A stretch of 64,000 nt of DNA from UKL13-2 sp947085425 (GTDB lineage: Bacteria; Pseudomonadota; Gammaproteobacteria; Burkholderiales; Usitatibacteraceae). The stretch's first letter is position 1, and every line of letters begins with the position of its first letter. Position numbers and translations under genes: made by a program. Shown here piece by piece: positions 52,402 to 59,962 of this stretch. Below the pieces are notes generated by a model. The model saw nothing but the letters and a program-made list of their open reading frames with translations. It made no database searches and was not told the origin of the DNA. The DNA is taken from NCBI GenBank assembly GCA_947085425.1, contig CAMTWK010000004.1:124001-188000 (forward strand), given 5' to 3'.

Positions 52402-52493
52402 TCGTTGGATATGAAACGCGCTCGGGGGGGCAGCATTTCCCCCGGAGTGTGTTTGCGAGATTCGATGTTTTATTAATTAGAAACCGACGATAA

Positions 52494-53852
52494 ATGAATC
52501 CCAAAGAAGGCAGTCTCGAAGCCCCGACCAGACATCCAATCGATTGGCAAAATCCAGACTATTACTCTGTTGAGTCTGTTGTGAAAGAAATGGAACGGGT
52601 GTTCGATATTTGTCATGGATGTCGCCGCTGCGTTTCATTGTGTAACTCCTTCCCAACCCTGTTCGATTTAATTGACGAGGGGGAAACATTTGAAGTCGAC
52701 GGTGTGCCGAAAGAAAAATATTGGCAGGTGGTTGATCAGTGCTACCTTTGTGATGTTTGTTACATGACCAAGTGCCCGTATGTGCCGCCGCACGAATGGA
52801 ATGTGGATTTTCCGCACCTGATGTTGCGTGCCAAGGCCATTCAATTTAAACAGGGTACGACGACGCGGTTTCGTGATGTCACGTTGTCATCGACCGACCG
52901 CAATGGAAAGCTGGCGACCATCCCTGTCGTGGTGCAATTTGTGAATGGGGCATCAAAAATTTCCGGACTGCGAGTGCTCGGTGAAAAAGTCATGGGTGTC
53001 CATCGCAACGCCTGGTTGCCAGACTTTACCACCAAGAAATTTCGCTTCAGCTACGAGCCGAGTAAAGGGTTCCTGCCAAAGGACGGCAGCAAGAGCAAGG
53101 GTAAGGTGGCGATTTTCTCGACTTGTTATGTTAACTATAACGAGCCCGGCATTGGCCATGACCTGATAAAAATTCTCGATCACAACGAGGTGCCGTTTGT
53201 GGTCGTGGAAAGAGAGGCCTGCTGTGGCATGCCGAAATTAGAGCTTGGCGACATCGACTCAGTGATTGCTTTGGCCAGAAAAAATTTACCAGTGCTGGCG
53301 AAACTCGCGCGCGAGGGTTACATCATCGTCACGCCGATTCCATCTTGCACATTGATGTTCAAACAAGAGATTCCGTTGTTATTGCCGAACGATGCGGACG
53401 CACAGATTGTGAAAAACGCGATGATGGATCCATTCGAATACTTGATTGCACGCAATAAGGATGGGCTGCTTAAAACAACGTTTTCGCAGCCGTTGGGGCG
53501 TGTTTCCTATCACATCCCTTGTCATTCACGGGTGCAAAACGTCGGCCAAAAAACGCGCGAAATGCTGGAGCTGATTCCAAATACCAAAGTGACAACCGTA
53601 GAGCGTTGTTCTGGACACGCCGGCACGTGGGGCGTAAAAAAAGAGTTTCATGAAATGGCATTAAAAATAGGTAAGCCGGTATTCAAACAAATGGCGACTG
53701 CCGAGCCGGATTTTGTCGCCAGTGATTGTCAATTGGCCGGCCATCACATCCAGCAGGGAATCGCACAGTTGAATACGGGCAAGATAAAGAACGGCGGCGA
53801 ACTTGCGCACCCACTTACGCTGGTGCGCAAGGCTTATGGTTTGCCGGATTGA
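52494..53852 (+). CDS. Fe-S / CCG-domain protein (heterodisulfide-reductase-like)
   Basis: 452 aa. Two N-terminal [4Fe-4S] motifs: CHGCRRCVSLCNSFP and CYLCDVCYMTKCPYVPP. Then a CCG domain (FSTCYVNYNEPG ... REACCGMPKLELGD) and a second, diverged copy (HIPCHSRVQNVG ... ERCSGHAGTWG) where the usual CCG is CSG. This layout resembles GlpC, HdrD and the glycolate oxidase iron-sulfur subunit, but no partner flavoprotein lies nearby. Instead erythrin and DUF3501 flank it. It probably carries electrons to or from erythrin; the substrate is unknown. Confidence 0.85.
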   Translation: MNPKEGSLEAPTRHPIDWQNPDYYSVESVVKEMERVFDICHGCRRCVSLCNSFPTLFDLIDEGETFEVDGVPKEKYWQVVDQCYLCDVCYMTKCPYVPPHEWNVDFPHLMLRAKAIQFKQGTTTRFRDVTLSSTDRNGKLATIPVVVQFVNGASKISGLRVLGEKVMGVHRNAWLPDFTTKKFRFSYEPSKGFLPKDGSKSKGKVAIFSTCYVNYNEPGIGHDLIKILDHNEVPFVVVEREACCGMPKLELGDIDSVIALARKNLPVLAKLAREGYIIVTPIPSCTLMFKQEIPLLLPNDADAQIVKNAMMDPFEYLIARNKDGLLKTTFSQPLGRVSYHIPCHSRVQNVGQKTREMLELIPNTKVTTVERCSGHAGTWGVKKEFHEMALKIGKPVFKQMATAEPDFVASDCQLAGHHIQQGIAQLNTGKIKNGGELAHPLTLVRKAYGLPD

Positions 53853-53878
53853 GGACTAAAGATAGGAAGGTTTTGAAC

Positions 53879-54460
53879 ATGAAAAAAATCACCCCCGAGT
53901 CGTTAATGACATTGGAGGCCTATGCCAGGCAACGGACGCTTTTTCGCGCCAAAGCAATTGCGCACAAAAAATTGCGAACGGTCCATTTGGGTCAGCATAT
54001 GTCGATTTTGTTTGAAGACGAGCTGACTATTCGGTACCAAGTACAAGAAATTTTACGAATCGAAAAAACCTTTGAAGAGCAGGGTATCTGGGATGAGCTC
54101 GATGCTTACAACCCGCTGATTCCCGGTGGTCGTGATTTTCGGGCAACGATGCTTATTGAATATGCGGACGAACAAGAGCGGCGCGTGGCGCTGTCCAAAC
54201 TCATCGGTGTTGAGAGAAAGGTCTGGGTGCAGGTTGAGGGGTTGGATAAGGTATTTGCCATCGCAGACGAAGATCTTGTGCGGGATGATGGCAACAAAAC
54301 ATCTGCGGTACATTTTTTGCGATTCCCGCTTAGCGAGGAAATGACGGCAGCGCTGAAATATGGTGTGGCGATGTCGGTGGGATGTGATCATCCGCAATAT
54401 TGCAATTCCACAGAGTTGGCCAGTGAATCGCGCTTGGCGTTGGTAAACGATTTGGGTTGA
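53879..54460 (+). CDS. DUF3501 family protein
   Basis: 193 aa cytoplasmic protein of unknown function. The opening LTPESLMTL-like ITPESLMTLEAYARQR and RAKAIAHKKLRTVHLGQHMS, followed by RYQVQEILRIEKTFE and LIPGGRDFRATMLIEY, match DUF3501. The ending HPQYCNSTELA contains one conserved Cys. AGGAAGG lies 8 bases before ATG 53879; the frame is open into the preceding gene but that start is preferred. It closes the erythrin trio; a terminator follows. Confidence 0.85.
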   Translation: MKKITPESLMTLEAYARQRTLFRAKAIAHKKLRTVHLGQHMSILFEDELTIRYQVQEILRIEKTFEEQGIWDELDAYNPLIPGGRDFRATMLIEYADEQERRVALSKLIGVERKVWVQVEGLDKVFAIADEDLVRDDGNKTSAVHFLRFPLSEEMTAALKYGVAMSVGCDHPQYCNSTELASESRLALVNDLG

Positions 54461-54485
54461 ATCCTGATTGATTAGGCGTGCAGAA

Positions 54486-54517
54486 AAATGCCCCGTTTCC
54501 GGGGCATTTGCATTTTT
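54486..54517 (+). terminator. Rho-independent terminator after the DUF3501 gene
   Basis: A perfect 10-bp stem (AAATGCCCCG / CGGGGCATTT) with a TTTC loop, followed by a T-rich run (CATTTTT), 25 bases after the stop. Confidence 0.88.
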
Positions 54518-54671
54518 GCGGGGCCTTAAAGGCGATTGAACAAATGTATGACTTGGCGATCTTAGGATGACTTGGAACGACGCGTCAGGCCCAATTAATT
54601 CCGCCCGTATACATCCTGTCACCGGCAAGGTAACGGCTATCTTTTGGCCCGGTAACCGCGTGCAAATCGAC

Positions 54672-54701
54672 TTAAGTCTATCTTCACGCGGATAGACTTA
54701 A
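54672..54701. promoter_or_regulatory. Perfect 11-bp inverted repeat upstream of the double-glycine peptide gene
   Basis: TTAAGTCTATC (54672-54682) and GATAGACTTAA (54691-54701) are exact reverse complements around an 8-base spacer. It lies 55 bases before the peptide ATG. It could be an operator, perhaps of the neighbouring LuxR-type regulator, or an RNA hairpin. It is not followed by a T-run, so it is not a terminator. Confidence 0.5.
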
Positions 54702-54756
54702 CGTGTGACACAATGGGATTGCCCAATCCCGGGCGACTTATACCTAAAGGACCAAC

Positions 54757-54903
54757 ATGAAAACGATATCTGATATTGGCTCAACAGCCGTCAATACCTC
54801 TTCCTTGCCTGCTGGAATGATAAAGGATGAATTAGACCTGCAAGGCCTTGAGGCTGATCAACTTTTATGGATTGCCGGTGGAGAAAACGCGGTCGTTTGG
54901 TAA
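54757..54903 (+). CDS. Small peptide with double-glycine leader motif
   Basis: 48 codons, opening MKTISDIGSTAVNTSSL and ending EADQLLWIAGG-ENAVVW. The stretch D-E-L-D-L-Q-G-L ... Q-L-L-W-I-A-G-G resembles the double-glycine leaders of peptide bacteriocins and secreted signalling peptides, which C39-type ABC transporters cut after GG. That would release only a 6-residue ENAVVW. AAGG is 6 bases before the ATG, and a perfect inverted repeat lies upstream. No transporter or immunity gene is in the window. It is convergent with a LuxR-type gene and a TPR/HD-GYP gene. It is too short for statistical support, so it remains a candidate. Confidence 0.55.
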   Translation: MKTISDIGSTAVNTSSLPAGMIKDELDLQGLEADQLLWIAGGENAVVW

Positions 54904-54929
54904 ATTAAATCCAATCGCCGAACGCGCCA

Positions 54930-54955
54930 GTGGGTCGGTGATGGCACCAACCCAC
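54930..54955. terminator. Hairpin between convergent peptide and LuxR genes
   Basis: GTGGGT ... ACCCAC with an inner GGTG/CACC stem and ATGG loop, located between the two stops. It lacks a T-run on either strand immediately after it, so terminator function is only suggested by position. Confidence 0.35.
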
Positions 54956-54959
54956 CGGG

Positions 54960-55931
54960 TCAGGATTGAAGTTTCTCAAGGTAGGCGTTGAGCGTTGCCT
55001 TTGGAAATTCAGGTGGCTCCGGTAAGCGCGATTCAACCGGCAGTGGGTGATTTCCAAGTGCAGTTAATTGTTGGCGAATACTTTCTGCCTCCGCCCAAAT
55101 CGCGTCTGCGATTGCATATGCGCGATCAACATCGCCGCGCATTTTATAAATGTGGAATAGGGCGACCATTACCAGATGACGGAAGGTCGGTCGTGTTTTT
55201 GCATTGGCAGTCAGATGATGTAATGCCCCGAGGGCGTGTTCATTTTGTCCCTCGGTGGCATCGGCCATGGCCAGCAATGCGCGTCGTTCGTCATGGGTCA
55301 GGCCAATTGTTGCCGATTTTTTTTGTGGCATCGCCGTTAAAGCGCGTTTTCCGCTAGAGGTATAGCCACCAAGAATGACCAAGCTGGCCAATACAACCGC
55401 GTCACTTGGTGATTCCACAAACAGGTCCGAGAGCCGACCCTGATCAAATTCCATCTTGCCTTTGGCAAAATCGCCTGCTAACAATGCGCACCAAAGCTTG
55501 CGTGATTGGCCGCGAATCCGATTATTGCTGCCTGCGTCCGTGTCGCCTGTTGTCGCGTTGAGACGGTTAGCGACCTCCCACATTTTGTTATGCGGTCCTA
55601 AAAATATTTCCATAATACCTAGACTCGACAATAAATTGGTCCGTATCGCACGCTCGCCAAACGAATCGGCGGGAAGTTCGGGAAGACTCTGTGTCCAATT
55701 TGGGCTGACATTTTCGTTCGATTGGCGTGCGATATACCAAGTTACGGCACTGGTCTTGTTCGCAACACCAATATGTTTATAAAGCGCAGAAAGGTAAACG
55801 CGTGCCGTACCATCTTTGTAACCAAGGCTCTGCGCAATTTTTTTACTGGACGCTCCCTTCACCAGCAGCGCCAACATTTTCTTTTCGGTTTCGGAGAGGG
55901 TGTAAGAGTCGTCTTTGTGTGTGTTTTTCAT
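54960..55931 (-). CDS. LuxR-type HTH regulator with N-terminal DNA-binding domain
   Basis: 323 aa. The GerE/LuxR HTH is at the N-terminus (about 10-68): YTLSETEKKMLALLVKG, KKIAQSLGYKDGTARVYLS and LYKHIGVANKTSAV. In most LuxR proteins this domain is C-terminal. The remaining 250 residues are mostly helical and match no family I recognise; ALLAMADATEGQNEHALGALHHL and KMRGDVDRAYAIADAIWAEAE look TPR-like. The start overlaps the stop of the TPR/HD-GYP gene (ATGA), so the two are translated together. It faces the peptide gene at 54757. Confidence 0.75.
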   Translation of the reverse strand: MKNTHKDDSYTLSETEKKMLALLVKGASSKKIAQSLGYKDGTARVYLSALYKHIGVANKTSAVTWYIARQSNENVSPNWTQSLPELPADSFGERAIRTNLLSSLGIMEIFLGPHNKMWEVANRLNATTGDTDAGSNNRIRGQSRKLWCALLAGDFAKGKMEFDQGRLSDLFVESPSDAVVLASLVILGGYTSSGKRALTAMPQKKSATIGLTHDERRALLAMADATEGQNEHALGALHHLTANAKTRPTFRHLVMVALFHIYKMRGDVDRAYAIADAIWAEAESIRQQLTALGNHPLPVESRLPEPPEFPKATLNAYLEKLQS

Positions 55932-57673
55932 ACTAGGCTTCGTCCCTTTGAAATGGCCTCAATAAGTTGATAAAAGCATGCCAGTCCGGTGTCTGTTTCA
56001 ATGCCAACACCTTCATTGTATGCCTCACTGCGAATTGCAATTGTAAAAACTTGTACAAGCTCCGGATCAAGCTGTGTTCCCGCTATGTGGTGAAGATGGG
56101 CTAGGGCGTTCTGCAGCGAGTATCTATTTGTCGCCGGACTCTCCGTTAACAAGGAATCATATACATCAGCAACCGCACACATTCTGGCGTGAATTGGAAT
56201 GGCTTTGCCGGCCACGCCCGCAGGATACCCGGCACCATTCCACCAGCTGTGATGATAGAGCGTAATATCCCGCGCTATGGCAATCCGCCGGTGTGAGTCG
56301 TCCGACAAGATTTCCGAACCGGCGCGACAGTGGTGAGCGTCCAGATGGGAGGGTTCTCTGGTCGCTTCGGAATGTGGTCGAATTAAATTGTCGTGGCCCG
56401 CAGATAAACCAATGTCATGCAATTGCGCGGCTAGGCCAATTTCTAATGCTTCAAGCGGGGCACACCCATGGGCCAGGGCAAGTAACCGCGTTAGTGCACC
56501 AACCCGTAGACCATGACTGCCGGAGATATCCGCCTGCAATGAATTGCCGGCGGCGAGACGACTTAAGGTTGACCAATTTGCCGGCATGCTCGGTTCGGAA
56601 AATTGGGCTCGCAACCTGGCCTCGATTTGCTGCGGCTGAATGGATGGTGCGTAGGCGTTGATCGACAGTCCGGGCATTGATAAGTGCATTAAGGCGTTAC
56701 GCACATTGTGCTCATGAATCAGCGCCGACAATTCGTTGAGCCGTATAAGTGCTTTCTCCGGCTGTCCGGCAAGTTCTTGTGCACGCACGACAAACGATAA
56801 TGTTTCCTGCAGTGCCGAGCGTGTTGAACGCGAATCCACCAATGCTTGCTCCAATCGTGTCATGGCGATGTCAGCGCGTCCAAGTGCCAGATCAAGCGCA
56901 GACTGGGTGGTTAACGCGGCAATGGCACAGCGTTTGCCGCCGTCAACTTTTGCTAAATCGACGGCAATGCCAGCGTGTTTTTCGGCATCTTTGCGGCGGT
57001 CGGCCAATATGTATAAACGAACAAAATTTTGATGCAGGCAAATTTTATTGATTATTGTTACTGCTGGATTTCCCTTATTCAGTTCGGCTAATGCCAAGTC
57101 AGCGTATTTGAGGCCATCGTCAATATTTCGTTGATTTAACGAGCACTTTGCCAAATTTGTCAGTGCACTACATCGGCCAACCACCGGCTCTTCCGCATCG
57201 GCAATGATATTCAAGGCGTGCAGGAAACAATCAGCCGCCGCGCTAAAGTGCCCCGCCCCTGAAAGTAATGTTGAACCAATATTGTTCCAAATTCCACTCG
57301 CCAACTTCACATCGCCAGCCTGTCGGGCATAGGTTAACGCGCGACCATGAAATTCAATTGCGCCGGCAAAATCCGCTGTGTCGGCAGAGAGTAATCCATT
57401 CGCTGTCGCGGCGCGCTGGGTCAGTATCGGCAAATCTGTCTCTGCGGAACGATCATAAATTGCGCGGGCAAGTGGGAGCGCATCTATCGATCGTCCTTGT
57501 GCGTGTAATTTTTGACATAAGCGAAGGCCGATCTCTGCGGTGACGGGCAACTCATCAACATTGTGCAATTCAGAAAATTGCGTACAAATCGCGCCGAAGG
57601 GTGCCGGTTGCAGCATCTCCGAGCCGGTCTCGATTTGTTTTTCAGCCAGAAGAATCTCGTCGCAAAGTGGCAT
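55928..57673 (-). CDS. TPR protein with C-terminal HD-GYP domain
   Basis: 581 aa. Residues about 40-330 are helical repeats of TPR type (ANGLLSADTADFAGAIEFHGRAL, NIGSTLLSGAGHFSAAADCFLHAL are tell-tale stretches, only cores diagnostic). The C-terminal part has HD-GYP residues: HDIGLSAG with the HD dyad, an HHCRAGSEIL stretch, ITLYHHSWWNGAGYPAG with the GYP motif, and IPIHARMCAVADVYDSL. These are the metal ligands of cyclic-di-GMP phosphodiesterases, so it may be an active enzyme. Signal peptide or membrane segments are not seen. Start 57673 lacks a clear RBS. It is cotranscribed with the LuxR gene. Confidence 0.8.
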   Translation of the reverse strand: MPLCDEILLAEKQIETGSEMLQPAPFGAICTQFSELHNVDELPVTAEIGLRLCQKLHAQGRSIDALPLARAIYDRSAETDLPILTQRAATANGLLSADTADFAGAIEFHGRALTYARQAGDVKLASGIWNNIGSTLLSGAGHFSAAADCFLHALNIIADAEEPVVGRCSALTNLAKCSLNQRNIDDGLKYADLALAELNKGNPAVTIINKICLHQNFVRLYILADRRKDAEKHAGIAVDLAKVDGGKRCAIAALTTQSALDLALGRADIAMTRLEQALVDSRSTRSALQETLSFVVRAQELAGQPEKALIRLNELSALIHEHNVRNALMHLSMPGLSINAYAPSIQPQQIEARLRAQFSEPSMPANWSTLSRLAAGNSLQADISGSHGLRVGALTRLLALAHGCAPLEALEIGLAAQLHDIGLSAGHDNLIRPHSEATREPSHLDAHHCRAGSEILSDDSHRRIAIARDITLYHHSWWNGAGYPAGVAGKAIPIHARMCAVADVYDSLLTESPATNRYSLQNALAHLHHIAGTQLDPELVQVFTIAIRSEAYNEGVGIETDTGLACFYQLIEAISKGRSLV

Positions 57674-58145
57674 GTTTAGGAAGTGAATGAACCGCTATGG
57701 AAAAAACTCATTGGCCATGGCCCAGACAAAATCCCAGACCAATCAGCCGATAGAATTGCAGATGTATATTTTAAGTGTACACCAACTTGCGACTTTGAGT
57801 TTTGAAATCAAATGGTCGCGAAATTTTGCCGAAATACTGGGAAAATCTCAATTAAACCGCGTGAAAAGGGAGGCGGTTCGAAGTGTTTGCCATGAGGGGG
57901 TTATTCCGGTCGAAGATTCTGCAGGGGCGGTGCCCATACCCAAATGAAATTCCGATTTGGAACCATAAAAAGTACGTGAATTCAATTAATTATTAACGTC
58001 TCTGCCAGCTTGCAAACACCAGCGTGGAAGCATAACAAGTAACCCTCACACAATTTGGAAGCATAAACGGTGTTTGTGTACATTATGGCGACCTGAATGC
58101 TGGAACTCATAATAAGTGTCCGGCATGCGCGGCATCAGGCCGCGC
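57674..58145. other. Intergenic region upstream of the TPR/HD-GYP gene
   Basis: About 470 bases containing the promoter region of the minus-strand HD-GYP/LuxR pair. A plus-strand frame at 57687-57947 (86 codons) has a weak AGGAAG but no recognisable protein features and was not called. The stretch includes the element TTTGTGTACATT (58073-58084), repeated exactly at 58577-58588, and two GGAAGCATAA copies. Confidence 0.5.
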
Positions 58146-58154
58146 ATGCCGGAC
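58118..58154. promoter_or_regulatory. 15-bp perfect inverted repeat over the start of an orphan ORF
   Basis: GTCCGGCATGCGCGG and CCGCGCATGCCGGAC are exact reverse complements around a 7-base loop. The preferred ATG (58146) lies in the 3' arm, so the hairpin would mask translation initiation. Confidence 0.6.
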
Positions 58155-58523
58155 GACGCGGTGGTGCGCTTTGAGACCCCGTCTGGCGGACAAATGCAGC
58201 TTGACTGCCGACGAGTAATACATGCGGCACGCGATGCCAACCGGCGCGCGCTGATCTTGCAGTATGTTGGTGAGCTGTCAATGCTCGGCGTCGCTCCTTC
58301 GAAAAACCGCGTTGAAGAAAAGCTGAAAATTGACAACTTGACCTTGCGCGGCCGTGAGATGTCGGCGTATTTTAATCGGGTTCAAATCGAGCCGTTTGAG
58401 CCGCAAATAATAATGTACACACGACCGAATTCGTATGTACACGAAATCGTGATTTCGACGCCGAGAAATAGCGCCACCGCGGCAAAATCTCGCGAAGCTG
58501 CACCGCCTGCTGGGAAGAAGTAA
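58146..58523 (+). CDS. Hypothetical protein
   Basis: 125 aa from ATG 58146 (or 135 from GTG 58116). No family recognised. Features seen: mixed alpha/beta composition, a basic N-terminal third (CRRVIHAARDANRRALIL), an EEKLKIDNLTLRGREMSAYFNRVQ stretch whose core NLTLRGREM looks like a strand-helix join, and an alanine/proline-rich tail. Base composition looks coding. Upstream CAGG is 6 bases before the ATG. It stands alone between the HD-GYP gene and tRNA-Gly. Confidence 0.45.
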   Translation: MPDDAVVRFETPSGGQMQLDCRRVIHAARDANRRALILQYVGELSMLGVAPSKNRVEEKLKIDNLTLRGREMSAYFNRVQIEPFEPQIIMYTRPNSYVHEIVISTPRNSATAAKSREAAPPAGKK

Positions 58524-58660
58524 CGACCAATCAATAGGTTACGTTTTGTCGTGCTGAAGTGCACCCATAAATGGGATTTGTGTACATTGCTGGCATAAGC
58601 AGTGTTTTAGGCACTAATTATGGTTCCCAGTACAAAAGGGTATGCGCCCGGCGGAATTTC

Positions 58661-58734
58661 TGGAGCGGGTGAAGGGAATCGAACCCTCGTATGCAGCTTG
58701 GGAAGCTGCCGTTCTACCATTGAACTACACCCGC
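58661..58734 (-). tRNA. tRNA-Gly(CCC)
   Basis: 74-base minus-strand cloverleaf with encoded CCA. Acceptor GCGGGTG pairs with CACCCGC, discriminator T. The loop TTCCCAA between GCAGC/GCTGC gives anticodon CCC. It closely matches the E. coli tRNA-Gly(CCC). Confidence 0.95.
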
Positions 58735-58942
58735 GGTGATGAACCATTCCCTGCACTCGTCATGCGCCGATCCGTACAGCAGAATCCACACGAACCCACG
58801 CGAATTGTAGCGACTTTGGATCGGCGCAGCCAAGTCGTATTGAATTGGAAGCGGGCTGCGGGATTTTTTGCAAAAACAAAACGCCAGCATTCGTGCGGCC
58901 TGGCAACGACTAATAGCTGAAAAACGCTGCCAATGCTAGGTT

Positions 58943-59962
58943 TTATTTCCCCACCAGTTTGTCAGCCGACGCGGATGGAGGTGCAGGTGCGGATGGTGGC
59001 GGGCGCTGAAGAGCTTCACGTAAAGAATTTGTTTTCGGCAGGTTATCCGCAGGGGCTGCAACTGGAGGTGTCAGCTGCGCTTCCGCAGCGCCTTGAGGAT
59101 CCAGCGCGGCATTAATCAGGCCGCCAATGCGGGCACCTGCCCGGGCAAGCAATACTGGAACCACGGCAACTGCTCCGGTAAGGTAATCCTGCGGCAACGT
59201 ATACGGCGTCTCGGGCCAAACGTTACCGTCAAAGACGCCGGTCGCTTTACCGTCAATGATTCCACATGAAAATACCGGTAACTTTCCATAAACCAATCGC
59301 TTGGCAATTCCATAGGACTCTGCCATCCATAAATGCACATCGCCGCGCATCCATAACGTAAAGTTCTTTTTATTCTTGACGATCAATTCCCGGGCAACAT
59401 TTTGTTCAGATTTTCCACGCGTAGCGATTTTGACAATGTCCGAGTCCCAAGCCGCGTGCAAATTGCGTGGAAACTCCGCGCCTGGTATTTGGATGATTTT
59501 GCGATTGCCACCTAAATCATAATCATCTGCCGCGTGCAGAGGTTGGTGTATATCGCCCACCATATGGATCAAAAAGCGCAGCGCCTGCTGACGTTCGTCT
59601 TTCGACTTGGTGGTATCGGCGAGTATTGCAAAGTGTCTGGGAATTTGCACCGAGGCACAGTTTTTATCCTCACAATCAATAGAAGCAGGCAAATCACCAC
59701 AAACAGGAATGTTATTAAAATGCCAACGCTCGGAGCCGGGAATCTCGCGCTTGAGTGCCTCGCGATACACATCCATATAGATGGCAGCGTCGGCGAGCGA
59801 GCCGCCGTCAAGCAATTGATTAACGGCAATCCGCGCCTTTGGCGACAACATTTCTTCTGCCATCGAGCCGGTGATGCGATGCCCCTCGGTTCCCCAGGCA
59901 AAACCTGTTGACGCAAAAAACGCAGAGTACAAGCACAATATTGCGGCAGATATTTTCTTCAT
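58943..59962 (-). CDS. S1/P1-family zinc nuclease, secreted
   Basis: 339 aa. Signal peptide 1-22 ends FASTGFA, so the mature protein starts WGTEGHRIT. In this family the mature N-terminal Trp itself binds zinc, so cleavage must fall exactly there, as the sequence allows. Further ligands: AAIYMD, RWHFNNIPV, FLIHMVGDIHQPLHAADD and NLHAAWDSD. These are the three-zinc site of single-strand nucleases/3'-nucleotidases. The C-terminal tail is Pro/Ala/Ser-rich. Its start overlaps the tatC stop by 4 bases, so it is made with the Tat apparatus; the leader lacks a twin Arg and looks Sec-type. Confidence 0.9.
   Translation of the reverse strand: MKKISAAILCLYSAFFASTGFAWGTEGHRITGSMAEEMLSPKARIAVNQLLDGGSLADAAIYMDVYREALKREIPGSERWHFNNIPVCGDLPASIDCEDKNCASVQIPRHFAILADTTKSKDERQQALRFLIHMVGDIHQPLHAADDYDLGGNRKIIQIPGAEFPRNLHAAWDSDIVKIATRGKSEQNVARELIVKNKKNFTLWMRGDVHLWMAESYGIAKRLVYGKLPVFSCGIIDGKATGVFDGNVWPETPYTLPQDYLTGAVAVVPVLLARAGARIGGLINAALDPQGAAEAQLTPPVAAPADNLPKTNSLREALQRPPPSAPAPPSASADKLVGK

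Noticed and set aside
52411..52450. C/G-rich hairpin after the erythrin gene as a terminator
   Set aside because: The stem is irregular and no T-run follows; the downstream genes look cotranscribed.
57687..57947. 86-codon plus-strand ORF before the HD-GYP gene
   Set aside because: RBS is only 3 bases from the start, no recognisable features, and it lies in a promoter region; kept only as a note.
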